This document shows positions 55,364 to 64,000 of a stretch of 64,000 nucleotides of DNA, one piece after another (position 1 is the first letter of the stretch; every line of letters begins with the position of its first letter). The notes beneath the pieces were generated by a model. The model was given only the letters and a program-made list of their open reading frames with translations. It ran no database searches and had not been told where the DNA came from. The translations under genes were made by a program, and so were the position numbers. The stretch is from Phenylobacterium sp. GTDB lineage: Bacteria > Pseudomonadota > Alphaproteobacteria > Caulobacterales > Caulobacteraceae. The stretch covers positions 48,800-112,799 of the forward strand of contig NZ_SSMX01000007.1 of assembly GCF_004799515.1 (NCBI RefSeq), in the 5' to 3' direction.

Positions 55364-57144
55364 CCATGACGCCAGCCCCAACGCCGGCGTCCATGCCGCT
55401 GGCCGACGCCGTGCGCGCCCAGCAGGTCAGGCTGCTCTATGCGAACGGCTTCCAGCTACTGGCGACCCTCTTTGCGGCCGCCGTGCTGTCGGGCCTGTTC
55501 ATCTATCTTGGGGTTCTAAAGCCCTGGGTGGCGGGCGTCTGGCTGGCGGTCATGGCCAGCCACATCACCGTGCGCCTGGGCATCCGCGCGGCCTATCAGC
55601 GCTCGGCGACGCAGGAGACCCGCTGGCGGGCCTGGGCGCGGCGCTTCACCATCGGCGCGGCGGTCGCCGGCGGCACCTGGGGCCTTGGCGCGGTGGCCAT
55701 CATGCCGCCCGGCCGTTTCGACCTGCAGATGATCGTGATCCTGACGATCAGCTCCATCGTCTACGCCACCCTGGCGGCGTTCGGGTCCTGGTTCCCGGCC
55801 TTCATGGTCTTCACGGTCTGCGCGCTGCTGCCCCCCGCGGTCTGGAGCCTGCTGCAGGGCGACGCGGCGCACCTGGCGTTCGCGCTGCTGTGCGTGATCT
55901 GGGCGCCGGCCATCGTGGTGCTGGCCCGGCGCCACGAGGCCAGCCTGTCGCGCGCCTTCACCCTGCAGTTCGAGAACGCCGCCCTGGCCGAGGACCTGCG
56001 CGGCCAGAAGCAGGTGGCCGAGCTGGCGAGCGTGGCCAAGTCGCGCTTCCTGGCCTCCGCCAGCCACGACCTGCGCCAGCCGGTGCATGCGCTGGGCATG
56101 CTGGTCGGCGCGCTGCGCAGCCATCAGCTGCCGCAGCGTTCGGTGGCGCTCATCGACCACCTCGACAGCTCCATCGGCGCCCTGGACAGCCTGTTCACCT
56201 CCTTGCTCGACATCTCGCGGCTGGACGCCGGCGTGGTGGAGGGCCGCATGGCCGCCGTGCCCCTGGCTCCGCTGATCGGCCGCATCCTGCGCGACCTGAG
56301 CGACGCGGCGGCGGCCAAGGGCCTGACCCTGACCGCCGCGCCCACCTCGGCGGCGGTGGTCAGCGACCCGATCCTGCTGGAACGCATCCTGCGCAACCTC
56401 ATCGGCAATGCGGTGCTCTACACCGAAGAGGGCCGCATCCTGGTGGGCGTTCGCCGCCGCGCCGGGCGCTTGGCCATCGAGGTCTGGGACAGCGGCCCGG
56501 GCATCGCCCCCGACCAGCAGGAGGCGGTCTTCGAGGAGTTCTACCAACTCGAAAATCCCGACCGCGACCGGGCGAAGGGCCTGGGCCTGGGCCTGGCGAT
56601 CGTGCGGCGCCTGACCGCCATCCTCGGCCACCGGCTCAGCCTGGAGAGCCGGCCCGGGCGCGGCTCGGTGTTCCGCATCGAGGCCGAGCGCGCCGCGTGG
56701 CGCGCCGCGATCGGCGGGCCGGCTGAACCGGCGCCGGCGGCGGTCGGGGCCGGCGTCATCCTGGCGATCGACGACGAATCCCAGATCCGCGTCGCCATGG
56801 CCGAGCTGTTGCGCAGTTGGGGCCACGAGGTGATCGTGGCCGCCGGCGGCGAGGAGGCGCTGGCCGCCCTGGCCGGCCGCGCGGCGCCGGACCTGATCCT
56901 CTGCGACTACCGCCTGCGGGGCGGGGAGAGCGGCGTCAAGGTGATCCGCCGCCTGCAGCGGGCTCTGGGGACGCAGGTCCCGGCGATCCTGATGACCGGC
57001 GACACCGCCGCCGACCGCATCCGCGAGGCGCAGGCCTCGGGCTTTCCGCTGCTGCACAAGCCCGTGCCGCACGCGCGCCTGCGGGCGGCGGTCACCAGTC
57101 AGCTTCGGCGGCGCCGGGATGCTCCGGCCCCGGCGGCAGGGTGA
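55360..57144 (+). CDS. Membrane hybrid histidine kinase (HisKA-HATPase-REC), copy 2
   Basis: 594 residues, paralogue of the upstream kinase with the same architecture. Shared blocks: KSRFLASASHDLRQP, SSIGALDSLFTSLLDISRLDAGVVEG (copy 1: DGLFTALLDVSRLDAGVIES), NLIGNAVLY, GLGLGLAIVRRL, VILAIDDESQIRVAMAELL, LILCDYRLRGGESG, LLHKPVPHARL. The membrane region differs more, so the two may sense different stimuli and form a mixed pair. ATGA start overlap couples them. The last 53 bases overlap the convergent HTH ORF. Confidence 0.87.
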   Translation: MTMTPAPTPASMPLADAVRAQQVRLLYANGFQLLATLFAAAVLSGLFIYLGVLKPWVAGVWLAVMASHITVRLGIRAAYQRSATQETRWRAWARRFTIGAAVAGGTWGLGAVAIMPPGRFDLQMIVILTISSIVYATLAAFGSWFPAFMVFTVCALLPPAVWSLLQGDAAHLAFALLCVIWAPAIVVLARRHEASLSRAFTLQFENAALAEDLRGQKQVAELASVAKSRFLASASHDLRQPVHALGMLVGALRSHQLPQRSVALIDHLDSSIGALDSLFTSLLDISRLDAGVVEGRMAAVPLAPLIGRILRDLSDAAAAKGLTLTAAPTSAAVVSDPILLERILRNLIGNAVLYTEEGRILVGVRRRAGRLAIEVWDSGPGIAPDQQEAVFEEFYQLENPDRDRAKGLGLGLAIVRRLTAILGHRLSLESRPGRGSVFRIEAERAAWRAAIGGPAEPAPAAVGAGVILAIDDESQIRVAMAELLRSWGHEVIVAAGGEEALAALAGRAAPDLILCDYRLRGGESGVKVIRRLQRALGTQVPAILMTGDTAADRIREAQASGFPLLHKPVPHARLRAAVTSQLRRRRDAPAPAAG

Positions 57145-57325
57145 TCCCCGCCGCATGGGCGGCGCGGGCGGCCTGGGTGCGGTTGCCGACGCCGAGCGCG
57201 CGGAAGATCGCGCCCACATGGGTCTTCACGGTCTTCTCCGAGAGCCCGAAGCGGCTGCCGATCTCCTTGTTGGAATAGCCGGCGGTCATCGCGGCCAGCA
57301 CCTCGGTCTGGCGCGCCGTCAGCAT
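57092..57325 (-). CDS. LuxR-type HTH ORF, C-terminal half of a split NarL-family regulator
   Basis: 77 residues: LTARQTEVLAAMTAGYSNKEIGSRFGLSEKTVKTHVGAIFRALGVGNRTQAARAA, a full LuxR/NarL DNA-binding domain cited in parts. The ATG sits 7 bases inside the end of the receiver ORF (ATGCTGA), in a different frame (the HTH frame is reached by a -1 shift). Together the two ORFs have the content of a normal NarL/FixJ-type regulator. Either a frameshift, a sequencing error, or a true two-protein arrangement with coupled translation. The tail overlaps the convergent kinase gene. Confidence 0.75.
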   Translation of the reverse strand: MLTARQTEVLAAMTAGYSNKEIGSRFGLSEKTVKTHVGAIFRALGVGNRTQAARAAHAAGITLPPGPEHPGAAEADW

Positions 57326-57750
57326 GCCACCCGCATCGGGCCCGGCGCCTCCTCGGCGTCGAGCATCAGCGGCGGGACATAGATCGCCCCCGACAGCACC
57401 AGGCGCACAGCCGAGAGCAGGGTCTCAGGGCTGGCCGACTTCGGCACATAGCCGAGCGCGCCCATCTCCAGCGCCCGGCGCACGTCCGCCGGGTCCTCGG
57501 AGGCCGAGACGATGATGATCGGTACGGTGGGCGCGGCGTTGGCGAAGGCGGTGATCGCGCCCAGACCCTCGCTGTCGGGCAGCTTCAGGTCCAGGAGCAC
57601 CGCGTCGAGGTCGGGATGGGCCAGGAGGTGCGCCAGCCCCGCGGCCTGATCGCCGGCGTGCAGCACCTCGCGCGCGGCGCCGCTATCCATCAGCAAGGCC
57701 GCGAGCCCTTGGCGGAGCACCGCGTGATCGTCGACCACCAGCATCTTCAC
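57319..57750 (-). CDS. Receiver-domain ORF, N-terminal half of a split NarL-family regulator
   Basis: 143 residues, a single REC domain: MLVVDDHAVLRQGLAALL (acidic pair), LDAVLLDLKLPDSEG (phospho-Asp), PIIIVSASEDP, ALGYVPKSASPETLLSAV (Lys). A GTG two codons before the ATG (VKMLVVDD) is the natural start. The linker that would lead to the HTH ends MRVAC then TGA, 7 bases past the HTH start. Probably the cognate regulator of the tandem kinases upstream, given the local convergent layout. Confidence 0.8.
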   Translation of the reverse strand: MKMLVVDDHAVLRQGLAALLMDSGAAREVLHAGDQAAGLAHLLAHPDLDAVLLDLKLPDSEGLGAITAFANAAPTVPIIIVSASEDPADVRRALEMGALGYVPKSASPETLLSAVRLVLSGAIYVPPLMLDAEEAPGPMRVAC

Positions 57751-58329
57751 CGCGAATCGCTCCGTCCAAGGCCGCCGGGACCGTTGCGAACGGCGAGTCC
57801 GCGCCGGAATGCCGTGCGACAAATTATCCTTTAAGGCTCAGATATTTAACGCGCCCTATACGACGGGCCGGTCGCCATCGCCCCTGACGCCGCCGCAGCT
57901 ACCTTGACACAGACCGCCTTCGACGCCATCTGGCCCCCTGCGGATTTAGCGCGCTGTTGACAGGCATCGATTGGGCCGTCGCGATCTTTCGGACGCGCCC
58001 CTCGTCAGAGATTTCAGATGCCTCCCTCGATGTGCGGTGATCCCAGTGGTCGCGCCTGTTCGCCGGTTTTTTATCGGCGGCCCTGGACGACGCCACGCTG
58101 GCCGTGAGGGGAAACCTTCGCGGGCGGATATGCGTGGCGGGATGCGTAGAGCATCTGAAACGTTCAGGGCTTGGAAACACGACGCGGCGCACTGCGAGGC
58201 ACGATCAGATTGGGAACGATTGGGGCGGGCGACGGGTCGTATAGACCGCGGCGGCCGCGTCGTCAGACCGCCGTAAACCATTTTCGGCCCGAGCCTTGCA
58301 TGGCTCGCCAGCCGATTTCGGAGACTTAG
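57751..58329 (+). other. 579-base intergenic region: rpoD leader and promoters
   Basis: No convincing gene: a possible 101-codon plus ORF (57971-58276) has Arg-rich low-complexity content, no RBS and no family. Holds a sigma32-like promoter at 57903-57931 and a second TTGACA at 57957. AT-rich start (GACAAATTATCCTTTAAGG, in part) suits a promoter for the divergent receiver ORF. Confidence 0.6.
57903..57931 (+). promoter_or_regulatory. Sigma32-like heat-shock promoter upstream of rpoD
   Basis: CTTGACA (57903-57909), 14 bases, then CGCCATCT (57924-57931). This fits the recalled sigma32 form CTTGAAA-N(11-15)-CCCCATNT with one mismatch in the -10. Heat-shock control of rpoD is common in bacteria. 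Transcription would start near 57938, giving a leader of about 390 bases. Confidence 0.4.
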
Positions 58330-60270
<1,941 letters not shown>

Positions 60271-60313
60271 GAGGTCCGGGAAGCCGTGAGGCTTGCTCGG
60301 CGGCGAAGAAAAC

Positions 60314-60348
60314 AGCCCGGGAAGCCCTCAAGGCGTCCCGGGCTTTTT
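60314..60348 (+). terminator. Rho-independent terminator of rpoD
   Basis: AGCCCGGGA and TCCCGGGCT (60314-60322 and 60336-60344) form a perfect 9-bp stem with a 13-base loop, followed by TTTT. It begins 44 bases after the rpoD stop and just before the convergent aldo/keto reductase gene. Clear intrinsic terminator. Confidence 0.9.
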
Positions 60349-60354
60349 CGCGCC

Positions 60355-61239
60355 CTAGGCGTGGGCGGGCGTCTTGGCGGCGATGGCGTCCAGGCGGCGG
60401 ATCACGTCGGGCGACAGGCTGAGCTCCGCCGCCGCGAGGTTCTCGCGTAGGTGCGCCAGCGACGAGGTGCCCGGGATCAGCAGGATGTTGGGCGCGCGCT
60501 GCAGCAGCCAGGCCAGCGCCACCTGCATCGAGGTCGCGCCCAGCTCCGTCGCGATCGCCGACAGGGCCTCCACCTGCAGCGGCATGAACCCGCCCAGGGG
60601 GAAGAACGGCACATAGGCGACGCCCAGGCCCGCCAACTCGTCGACCAGGGCGTCGTCTTCGCGCTGGACGAGGTTGTACTGGTTCTGGACGCAGACGATG
60701 GGCGCGATGGCCCGGGCCTCGGCCACTTGGGCCGAGGTGACGTTGCTGAGGCCCAGGTGGCGGATCTTGCCCTTCTTCTGCTGTTCGGCCAGCACGCTGA
60801 ACTTCTCCGCGATCGAACCTTCGCTGGGGGCGTGGATGGCCCCCATGATCCGCAGGTTGACCACGTCCAGGGCCTCGACTCCCAGGTTGCGCAGGTTGTC
60901 CTCGATCCCCTGGATCAGTTCGGCGGGCTCGCTCCAGGGCAGCCAGGAGGCGTCGTCGCCGCGCCGAGCGCCGAGCTTGGTGACGAGGGTCAGGTTGTCA
61001 GGATAGGGCGACAGCGCCTCGCGGATGATCTGGTTGGTGACGTGCGGGCCGTAGAAGTCACTGGTGTCGATGTGGTCGACGCCGCTGGCGATCGCCTCGC
61101 GCAGGACGGCGAGCGCCTGGTCACGGTCCTTCGGCGGGCCGAAGACGCCGGGGCCGGCGAGCTGCATGGCGCCATAGCCCATGCGGTGGACGGCGCGGTC
61201 GCCGAGGGGAAAAACGCCGGCGCGGCTGATATCGGTCAT
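60355..61239 (-). CDS. Aldo/keto reductase, YdbC-like, 294 aa
   Basis: (beta/alpha)8 NADPH reductase. Asp and Tyr of the tetrad are in [11 protein letters not shown], Lys in [10 protein letters not shown]. At the usual His position the sequence reads [12 protein letters not shown], as in YdbC-type pyridoxal reductases (recalled), rather than the common Lx[14 protein letters not shown] and FFPLGGF give the substrate and cofactor pockets. Probably reduces aldehydes, possibly pyridoxal. Upstream lie a GATAATC repeat and a 20-bp palindrome. Confidence 0.85.
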   Translation of the reverse strand: MTDISRAGVFPLGDRAVHRMGYGAMQLAGPGVFGPPKDRDQALAVLREAIASGVDHIDTSDFYGPHVTNQIIREALSPYPDNLTLVTKLGARRGDDASWLPWSEPAELIQGIEDNLRNLGVEALDVVNLRIMGAIHAPSEGSIAEKFSVLAEQQKKGKIRHLGLSNVTSAQVAEARAIAPIVCVQNQYNLVQREDDALVDELAGLGVAYVPFFPLGGFMPLQVEALSAIATELGATSMQVALAWLLQRAPNILLIPGTSSLAHLRENLAAAELSLSPDVIRRLDAIAAKTPAHA

Positions 61240-61292
61240 GGGAAGGTCTCCGAAGGTGGGGCAGGCCGCCTTATGGACCTCATCCTGTCGTG

Positions 61293-61309
61293 CGATAATC
61301 CTAGATAAT
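61293..61309. repeat. Direct repeat GATAATC-CTA-GATAATC
   Basis: Two copies of GATAATC, 3 bases apart, lie upstream of the aldo/keto reductase, 54 bases before the start. Possibly part of its promoter or a regulator site. Confidence 0.3.
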
Positions 61310-61318
61310 CAACACGGG

Positions 61319-61338
61319 TTGTGCGGAATTCCGCACAA
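61319..61338. promoter_or_regulatory. Perfect 20-bp palindrome TTGTGCGGAA/TTCCGCACAA
   Basis: The 20 bases are a perfect inverted repeat with no spacer. It lies 80 bases upstream of the aldo/keto reductase start and 19 bases after the 2OG-oxygenase stop. Without a loop or T-run it is not a terminator; it looks like a dimeric repressor or activator site. Confidence 0.6.
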
Positions 61339-61356
61339 TGGCCAAGCCCGACAGCC

Positions 61357-61977
61357 TTAGCGCCAGCCGTAGTTGAAGCTGATGGAGATGCGGTCGGCCT
61401 TGGCGGCGTTGGCCGGCACCTCATGGCGCAGCCAGCTTTCCCACATCAGCACCGCGCCGGCCTCGGGCTGCAGATAGACGAAGGGCCGGGCGTCTTCCGG
61501 CGCGTCGCCACGGCGCGGCGGGGCGGCCATCATCAGCGGCAGGCGAGGGTCCTCCAGCTTCAGCGCGCTGGCGCCCTTGGGCGTGGCCACATAGGCTGTG
61601 CCGGAGATAACGCTGTGCGGATGGATGTGGCCCGAGTGGGCCGCGCCCGGCTTCAGGACGTTGACCCACAGGCTGTCCAGCTTCAGCCGCCCGCCCTGCA
61701 GGTCGAAGGCCAGGTCCTGGGCGAAGGCCTTGGCGTGGCGGTCGAGGAGGGTCTTCAGCTCGCCGAACGCGCTCACCCGGGTCGGCAGGTCGTCCAGCGA
61801 GGCGTAGGAGGTGTAGCCGCCGTAGCCATGCGCCTTGCTCCACGCCCGCCCGGCGGAGTCCTCGGCGGCCAGCATCCGGCAGGCGGCTTCCAATTCCGAC
61901 CTGAAATTTTCGAAACTCGGGTGTGTGGTAAGCGACGCCTGATAAACTGGAGTCGCGAACAGGTGACGCAGGGGCAT
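61357..61977 (-). CDS. TIGR02466-type putative 2OG-Fe(II) oxygenase, 206 aa
   Basis: Fe(II)/2-oxoglutarate-type double-stranded beta helix. Segments seen: HLFATPVYQASL at the start, SLWVNVLKPGAAHSGHIHPHSVISGTAYV (metal His-rich loop, cited in parts), FVYLQPEAGAVLMWESWLRHEVPAN and RISISFNYGW at the end. This matches the TIGR02466 group of putative oxygenases, whose substrate is unknown. The start Met (MPLRHLF) and length fit. Divergent from the exported-protein gene. Confidence 0.82.
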   Translation of the reverse strand: MPLRHLFATPVYQASLTTHPSFENFRSELEAACRMLAAEDSAGRAWSKAHGYGGYTSYASLDDLPTRVSAFGELKTLLDRHAKAFAQDLAFDLQGGRLKLDSLWVNVLKPGAAHSGHIHPHSVISGTAYVATPKGASALKLEDPRLPLMMAAPPRRGDAPEDARPFVYLQPEAGAVLMWESWLRHEVPANAAKADRISISFNYGWR

Positions 61978-62104
61978 GCGATGGCGCTAGTCGCCTGACG
62001 CGGAATTGTCAAAGCCAGGACGGCTGGCGCTTCGTCCAAACGTCCGTTAGAAATTTGAGAAACAGGGCTTCGCCATTTTAAGGCGGAGATTTGGGGAGCG
62101 AACT

Positions 62105-63001
62105 ATGATCAGGACTTTGATGGCGCTGGCGCTGGCTGGCGCGGTCGTCGGTGGGCAGGCCCAGGCGCAGACCGCGCCGCCGAAGGCCAAACCCGCAGCG
62201 GCGAAGCCGGCGGCCAAGGGACCGGCCGGAGCCTACCGCGCCCCGCGCGGACCGGACGGCAAGCATCCGGACCTCAACGGGGTCTGGCAGGTGATGAACA
62301 CCGCCAACTGGAATATCGAACCGCATCCGGCGAGCGCGGCGCTGCAGATGCGTCCGGGCCCGGTGGTGCCGGTGCCGGCCAAGGAAGTCCTGGCGCTGGG
62401 CGCCGTGGGCTCGGTGCCCGCGGGCCTTGGCGTCGTCGAAGGCGGCGCGATCCCCTACAAGCCCGAAGCGCTGAAGCAGCGCGACGCCAACAAGGCGGAC
62501 TGGATCCACAAGGATCCGGAGATCAAGTGCTACCTGCCCGGCGTGCCGCGCGCCAACTACATGTCCCTGCCGTTCCAGATCTTCCAGTCGGAGAGCGCGA
62601 CGCTCATCGCCTATGAATACGCGGGCGCGGTGCGCAACCTGCTGTTCAAGGACCCCGGCCCGGCTCCGGTCGACAGCTGGATGGGCCAATCCGTCGCCCA
62701 CTGGGAAGGCGACACCATGGTTGTGGTCGTGACCGGCATGCTCGACTCGAGCTGGCTGGACCGCGCCGGCAACTTCCACTCGAGCGACATGCAGGTTGTG
62801 GAGCGCTGGACGCCCACCGGTCCCGGCGTGATGCGCTACGAGGCCGAGATCACCGACCCGGCGACGTTCACCCGTCCCTGGAAGATGAGCATGAACCTCT
62901 ACAAGCACGTTGGCGAAGACGCGCGCCTCGAACAGTTCAAGTGCGTCGAATTCGTCGAAGAATTGATGTACGGTCATCTGCGGAAGAACCCGCTGCCGTA
63001 G
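62105..63001 (+). CDS. Exported protein of unknown function (DUF-type, paired with DUF6152), 298 aa
   Basis: Sec signal peptide (RTLMALALAGAVVGGQAQA) then Ala/Pro/Lys-rich linker. The body from about residue 45 shows HPDLNGVWQVMNTANWNIEPHPAS, CYLPGVPRANYMSLPFQIFQSES, DSWMGQSVAHWEGDTMVVVVTGM and DRAGNFHSSDMQVVERWTP, cited in part. Proteins of this type are common beside DUF6152 genes in Caulobacter and Sphingomonas; no activity is known to me. Probably co-transcribed with the next gene, 89 bases downstream. Confidence 0.75.
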   Translation: MIRTLMALALAGAVVGGQAQAQTAPPKAKPAAAKPAAKGPAGAYRAPRGPDGKHPDLNGVWQVMNTANWNIEPHPASAALQMRPGPVVPVPAKEVLALGAVGSVPAGLGVVEGGAIPYKPEALKQRDANKADWIHKDPEIKCYLPGVPRANYMSLPFQIFQSESATLIAYEYAGAVRNLLFKDPGPAPVDSWMGQSVAHWEGDTMVVVVTGMLDSSWLDRAGNFHSSDMQVVERWTPTGPGVMRYEAEITDPATFTRPWKMSMNLYKHVGEDARLEQFKCVEFVEELMYGHLRKNPLP

Positions 63002-63090
63002 TCACCAATCCGCCCCGTCGTCCTGGACGCCGCAAAGGGGCCCAGGAAGCCGGATAAAAGAGTCAGCATCCTCCGCTGGAGACGCTCAAG

Positions 63091-63549
63091 ATGAACTACC
63101 GTCGTTTTATTGCTCCCGCCGTGATTTCCGTGGGCCTCCTGGCCGCCGCCTCGATCGGCGTCACCCAGGCTGTCGCCCACCACGCGTTCGCCGCCGAATT
63201 TGACGGCAAGGCCCCCGTGCTGCTGCGCGGCAAGGTGATCAAGGTTGAATGGATCAACCCGCACGCCTGGGTGCACGTGGACAACACCAACCCGGACTTC
63301 AAGCTGGGTGAGTGGATGGTCGAGGGCGGCACGCCCAACACCTTGCTGCGCGCCGGCATCGACCGGAACTCGCTGAAGTACGGCACCGAGATCGTGGTCC
63401 GCGGCTATCAGTCCAAGGACAAGGCCTGCGAGCCGATCTGCAAGGCCAACGGCCGTGACGTGACCTTCCCGGACGGCCGCAAGCTGTTCATGGGCTCGTC
63501 CGGCACGGGCGCGCCGAAGGATGGCGCCGACAAGAGCGAAATGCCGTAG
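63091..63549 (+). CDS. DUF6152 family exported protein, 152 aa
   Basis: Signal peptide (RRFIAPAVISVGLLAAASIGVTQAVA) and a small beta-barrel-like body: HHAFAAEFDGKAPVLLRGKVIKVEWINPHAWVHVD, the DUF6152 start, and ALKYGTEIVVRGYQSKDKACEPICKANGRDVTFPDGRK with two Cys later. Extends about 25 residues past the usual domain end. Function unknown; pairs with the upstream gene. A clear terminator follows. Confidence 0.82.
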   Translation: MNYRRFIAPAVISVGLLAAASIGVTQAVAHHAFAAEFDGKAPVLLRGKVIKVEWINPHAWVHVDNTNPDFKLGEWMVEGGTPNTLLRAGIDRNSLKYGTEIVVRGYQSKDKACEPICKANGRDVTFPDGRKLFMGSSGTGAPKDGADKSEMP

Positions 63550-63570
63550 TCGGCTGACGCTGGAATTCGA

Positions 63571-63598
63571 AAGGGGGGCGGTTTCGCCCCCCTTTTTT
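63571..63598 (+). terminator. Rho-independent terminator
   Basis: AAGGGGGGCG-GTTT-CGCCCCCCTT forms a 10-bp stem with a 4-base loop, followed by TTTT, 22 bases after the DUF6152 stop. Clear intrinsic terminator. Confidence 0.9.
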
Positions 63599-63747
63599 CT
63601 GTCGTGAGCTTCCGCCGCGGGCCGGTCCCGCCGGTGGGTTACCGCAGGTTACAGGGCGGGCTTTGCGCACCGCCTCGCGGCGCAGGCCGCCGGCGAGACC
63701 TTGGCCCGGGATGGCGGTTTCGCTTGGAAAAGGCTTAGAATTCTGGC

Positions 63748-63776
63748 CTGTAACGGATGCGTAACGGTGCGGGAAC
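63748..63776 (+). promoter_or_regulatory. Three direct repeats with 11-bp period
   Basis: CTGTAAC, GCGTAAC and CGGGAAC are spaced so that AAC recurs every 11 bp. Such 7+4 spacing is typical of OmpR/PhoB-family binding. Similar GTAAC copies on the minus strand are at 63638-63652, about 110 bp upstream. Confidence 0.4.
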
Positions 63777-63899
63777 CGTACGCTGCTTGATTGTCGCCGA
63801 ACGGCGATGTGTCTGCGGCGAGGCTGGGGCGCTCGCCCCGCGCGAATCGGGAGCCCGAGATTTGGGAAACAGGATGAACGGACATCAGGAGCCGCGCCG

Positions 63900-64000
63900 A
63901 TGATCGGCGCATTCTTGAACTGGCTGGAGCACTCGCTCGGCAAGGGGCCGTCGCCGGACGCGCAGTCGTGGAGCGAGGCCCTGCTGGGGTCGCTGAACTT
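63900..64000 (+). CDS. Truncated gene at the window end, 33 codons visible
   Basis: ATG at 63900 with AGGAG 8 bases upstream and overlapped by the stop of a 9-codon leader (ATGA). The visible part reads MIGAFLNWLEHSLGKGPSPD, then a helical start and the window ends mid-gene. Family not recognised from so little; no call is made. Confidence 0.5.
   Translation, partial: MIGAFLNWLEHSLGKGPSPDAQSWSEALLGSLN

Larger units (their letters stand above)
63550..63899 (+). other. 350-base intergenic region with terminator and GTAAC repeats
   Basis: After the terminator, two clusters of GTAAC-type repeats occur: minus-strand GTAAC copies 10 bp apart (63638-63652) and plus-strand copies 11 bp apart (63748-63776). 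No open frame in it is convincing. Contains a 9-codon leader ORF (63874-63903, MNGHQEPRR) whose stop overlaps the next start. Confidence 0.5.

Noticed and set aside
57971..58276. Possible 101-aa gene in the rpoD leader
   Set aside because: Arg-rich, no ribosome site, no recognisable family, and overlaps a likely long leader; kept as non-coding.

Overview
The window is a gene-dense, high-GC (by eye about 70 %) bacterial chromosome segment. It holds about 60 protein-coding genes and no recognisable rRNA, tRNA, CRISPR array, prophage or insertion sequence. Gene content and style point to an alphaproteobacterium of the order Caulobacterales, most likely Phenylobacterium or a close relative. Reasons: a dnaG-rpoD neighbourhood, a FlmG-like TPR/O-GlcNAc-transferase-type glycosyltransferase beside pseudaminate-type genes, PEPxxWA C-terminal sorting proteins, the small MARTPNY protein and CtrA-like TTAACCAT motifs. 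The genus is inferred, not proven.

Layout. 1-8.7 kb: end of an M24 peptidase, small proteins, an SRPBCC protein, a zinc alcohol dehydrogenase, then an envelope redox group (DipZ; a sorbosone-dehydrogenase/cytochrome c fusion; a periplasmic PEBP protein), a palindromic repeat pair and a PEPxxWA protein. 9-12.5 kb: MFS exporter, GFA-type protein, coniferyl-aldehyde-type dehydrogenase. 12.6-16.2 kb: NAD operon nadA-nadB-nadC with a leader holding two similar operators around a terminator-like hairpin. 16.2-22.7 kb: hybrid histidine kinase, SleB-type hydrolase, GNAT, metallo-hydrolase, thioredoxin reductase and small proteins.

22.8-36.1 kb is the accessory highlight, two convergent operons. The plus operon has a PseI/NeuB-type synthase, a phytanoyl-CoA-type dioxygenase, a TPR+GT41 glycosyltransferase, a NeuD-type acetyltransferase and a Rieske oxygenase. 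The minus operon has PseG, a DegT/VioA-type aminotransferase, KAS III, a dedicated acyl carrier protein, a second KAS III and an SDR. Beyond them lies a large RTX-repeat secreted protein. I read this as a protein-glycosylation locus that makes a nonulosonic acid and/or an amino sugar carrying a short custom acyl group, then oxidises it and transfers it to a secreted protein such as flagellin.

36.2-48.2 kb: ELM1-type protein, greA, small metabolic genes, carB and carA separated by a small gene, an ECF sigma/anti-sigma pair and a small secreted protein. 48.3-60.3 kb: small domain proteins, a PAS-HisKA-REC protein without an ATPase domain, a HAD hydrolase, dnaG (lacking the four zinc-finger ligands), two tandem paralogous hybrid kinases, a NarL-type response regulator split into two overlapping ORFs, and rpoD with a sigma32-like promoter and a clear terminator. 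60.4-64 kb: aldo/keto reductase with an upstream perfect palindrome, a 2OG-Fe(II) oxygenase, two exported proteins of unknown function, a terminator and an intergenic region with 11-bp-spaced direct repeats before a truncated gene.

Many long antisense ORFs exist because of the GC bias; they were left out.
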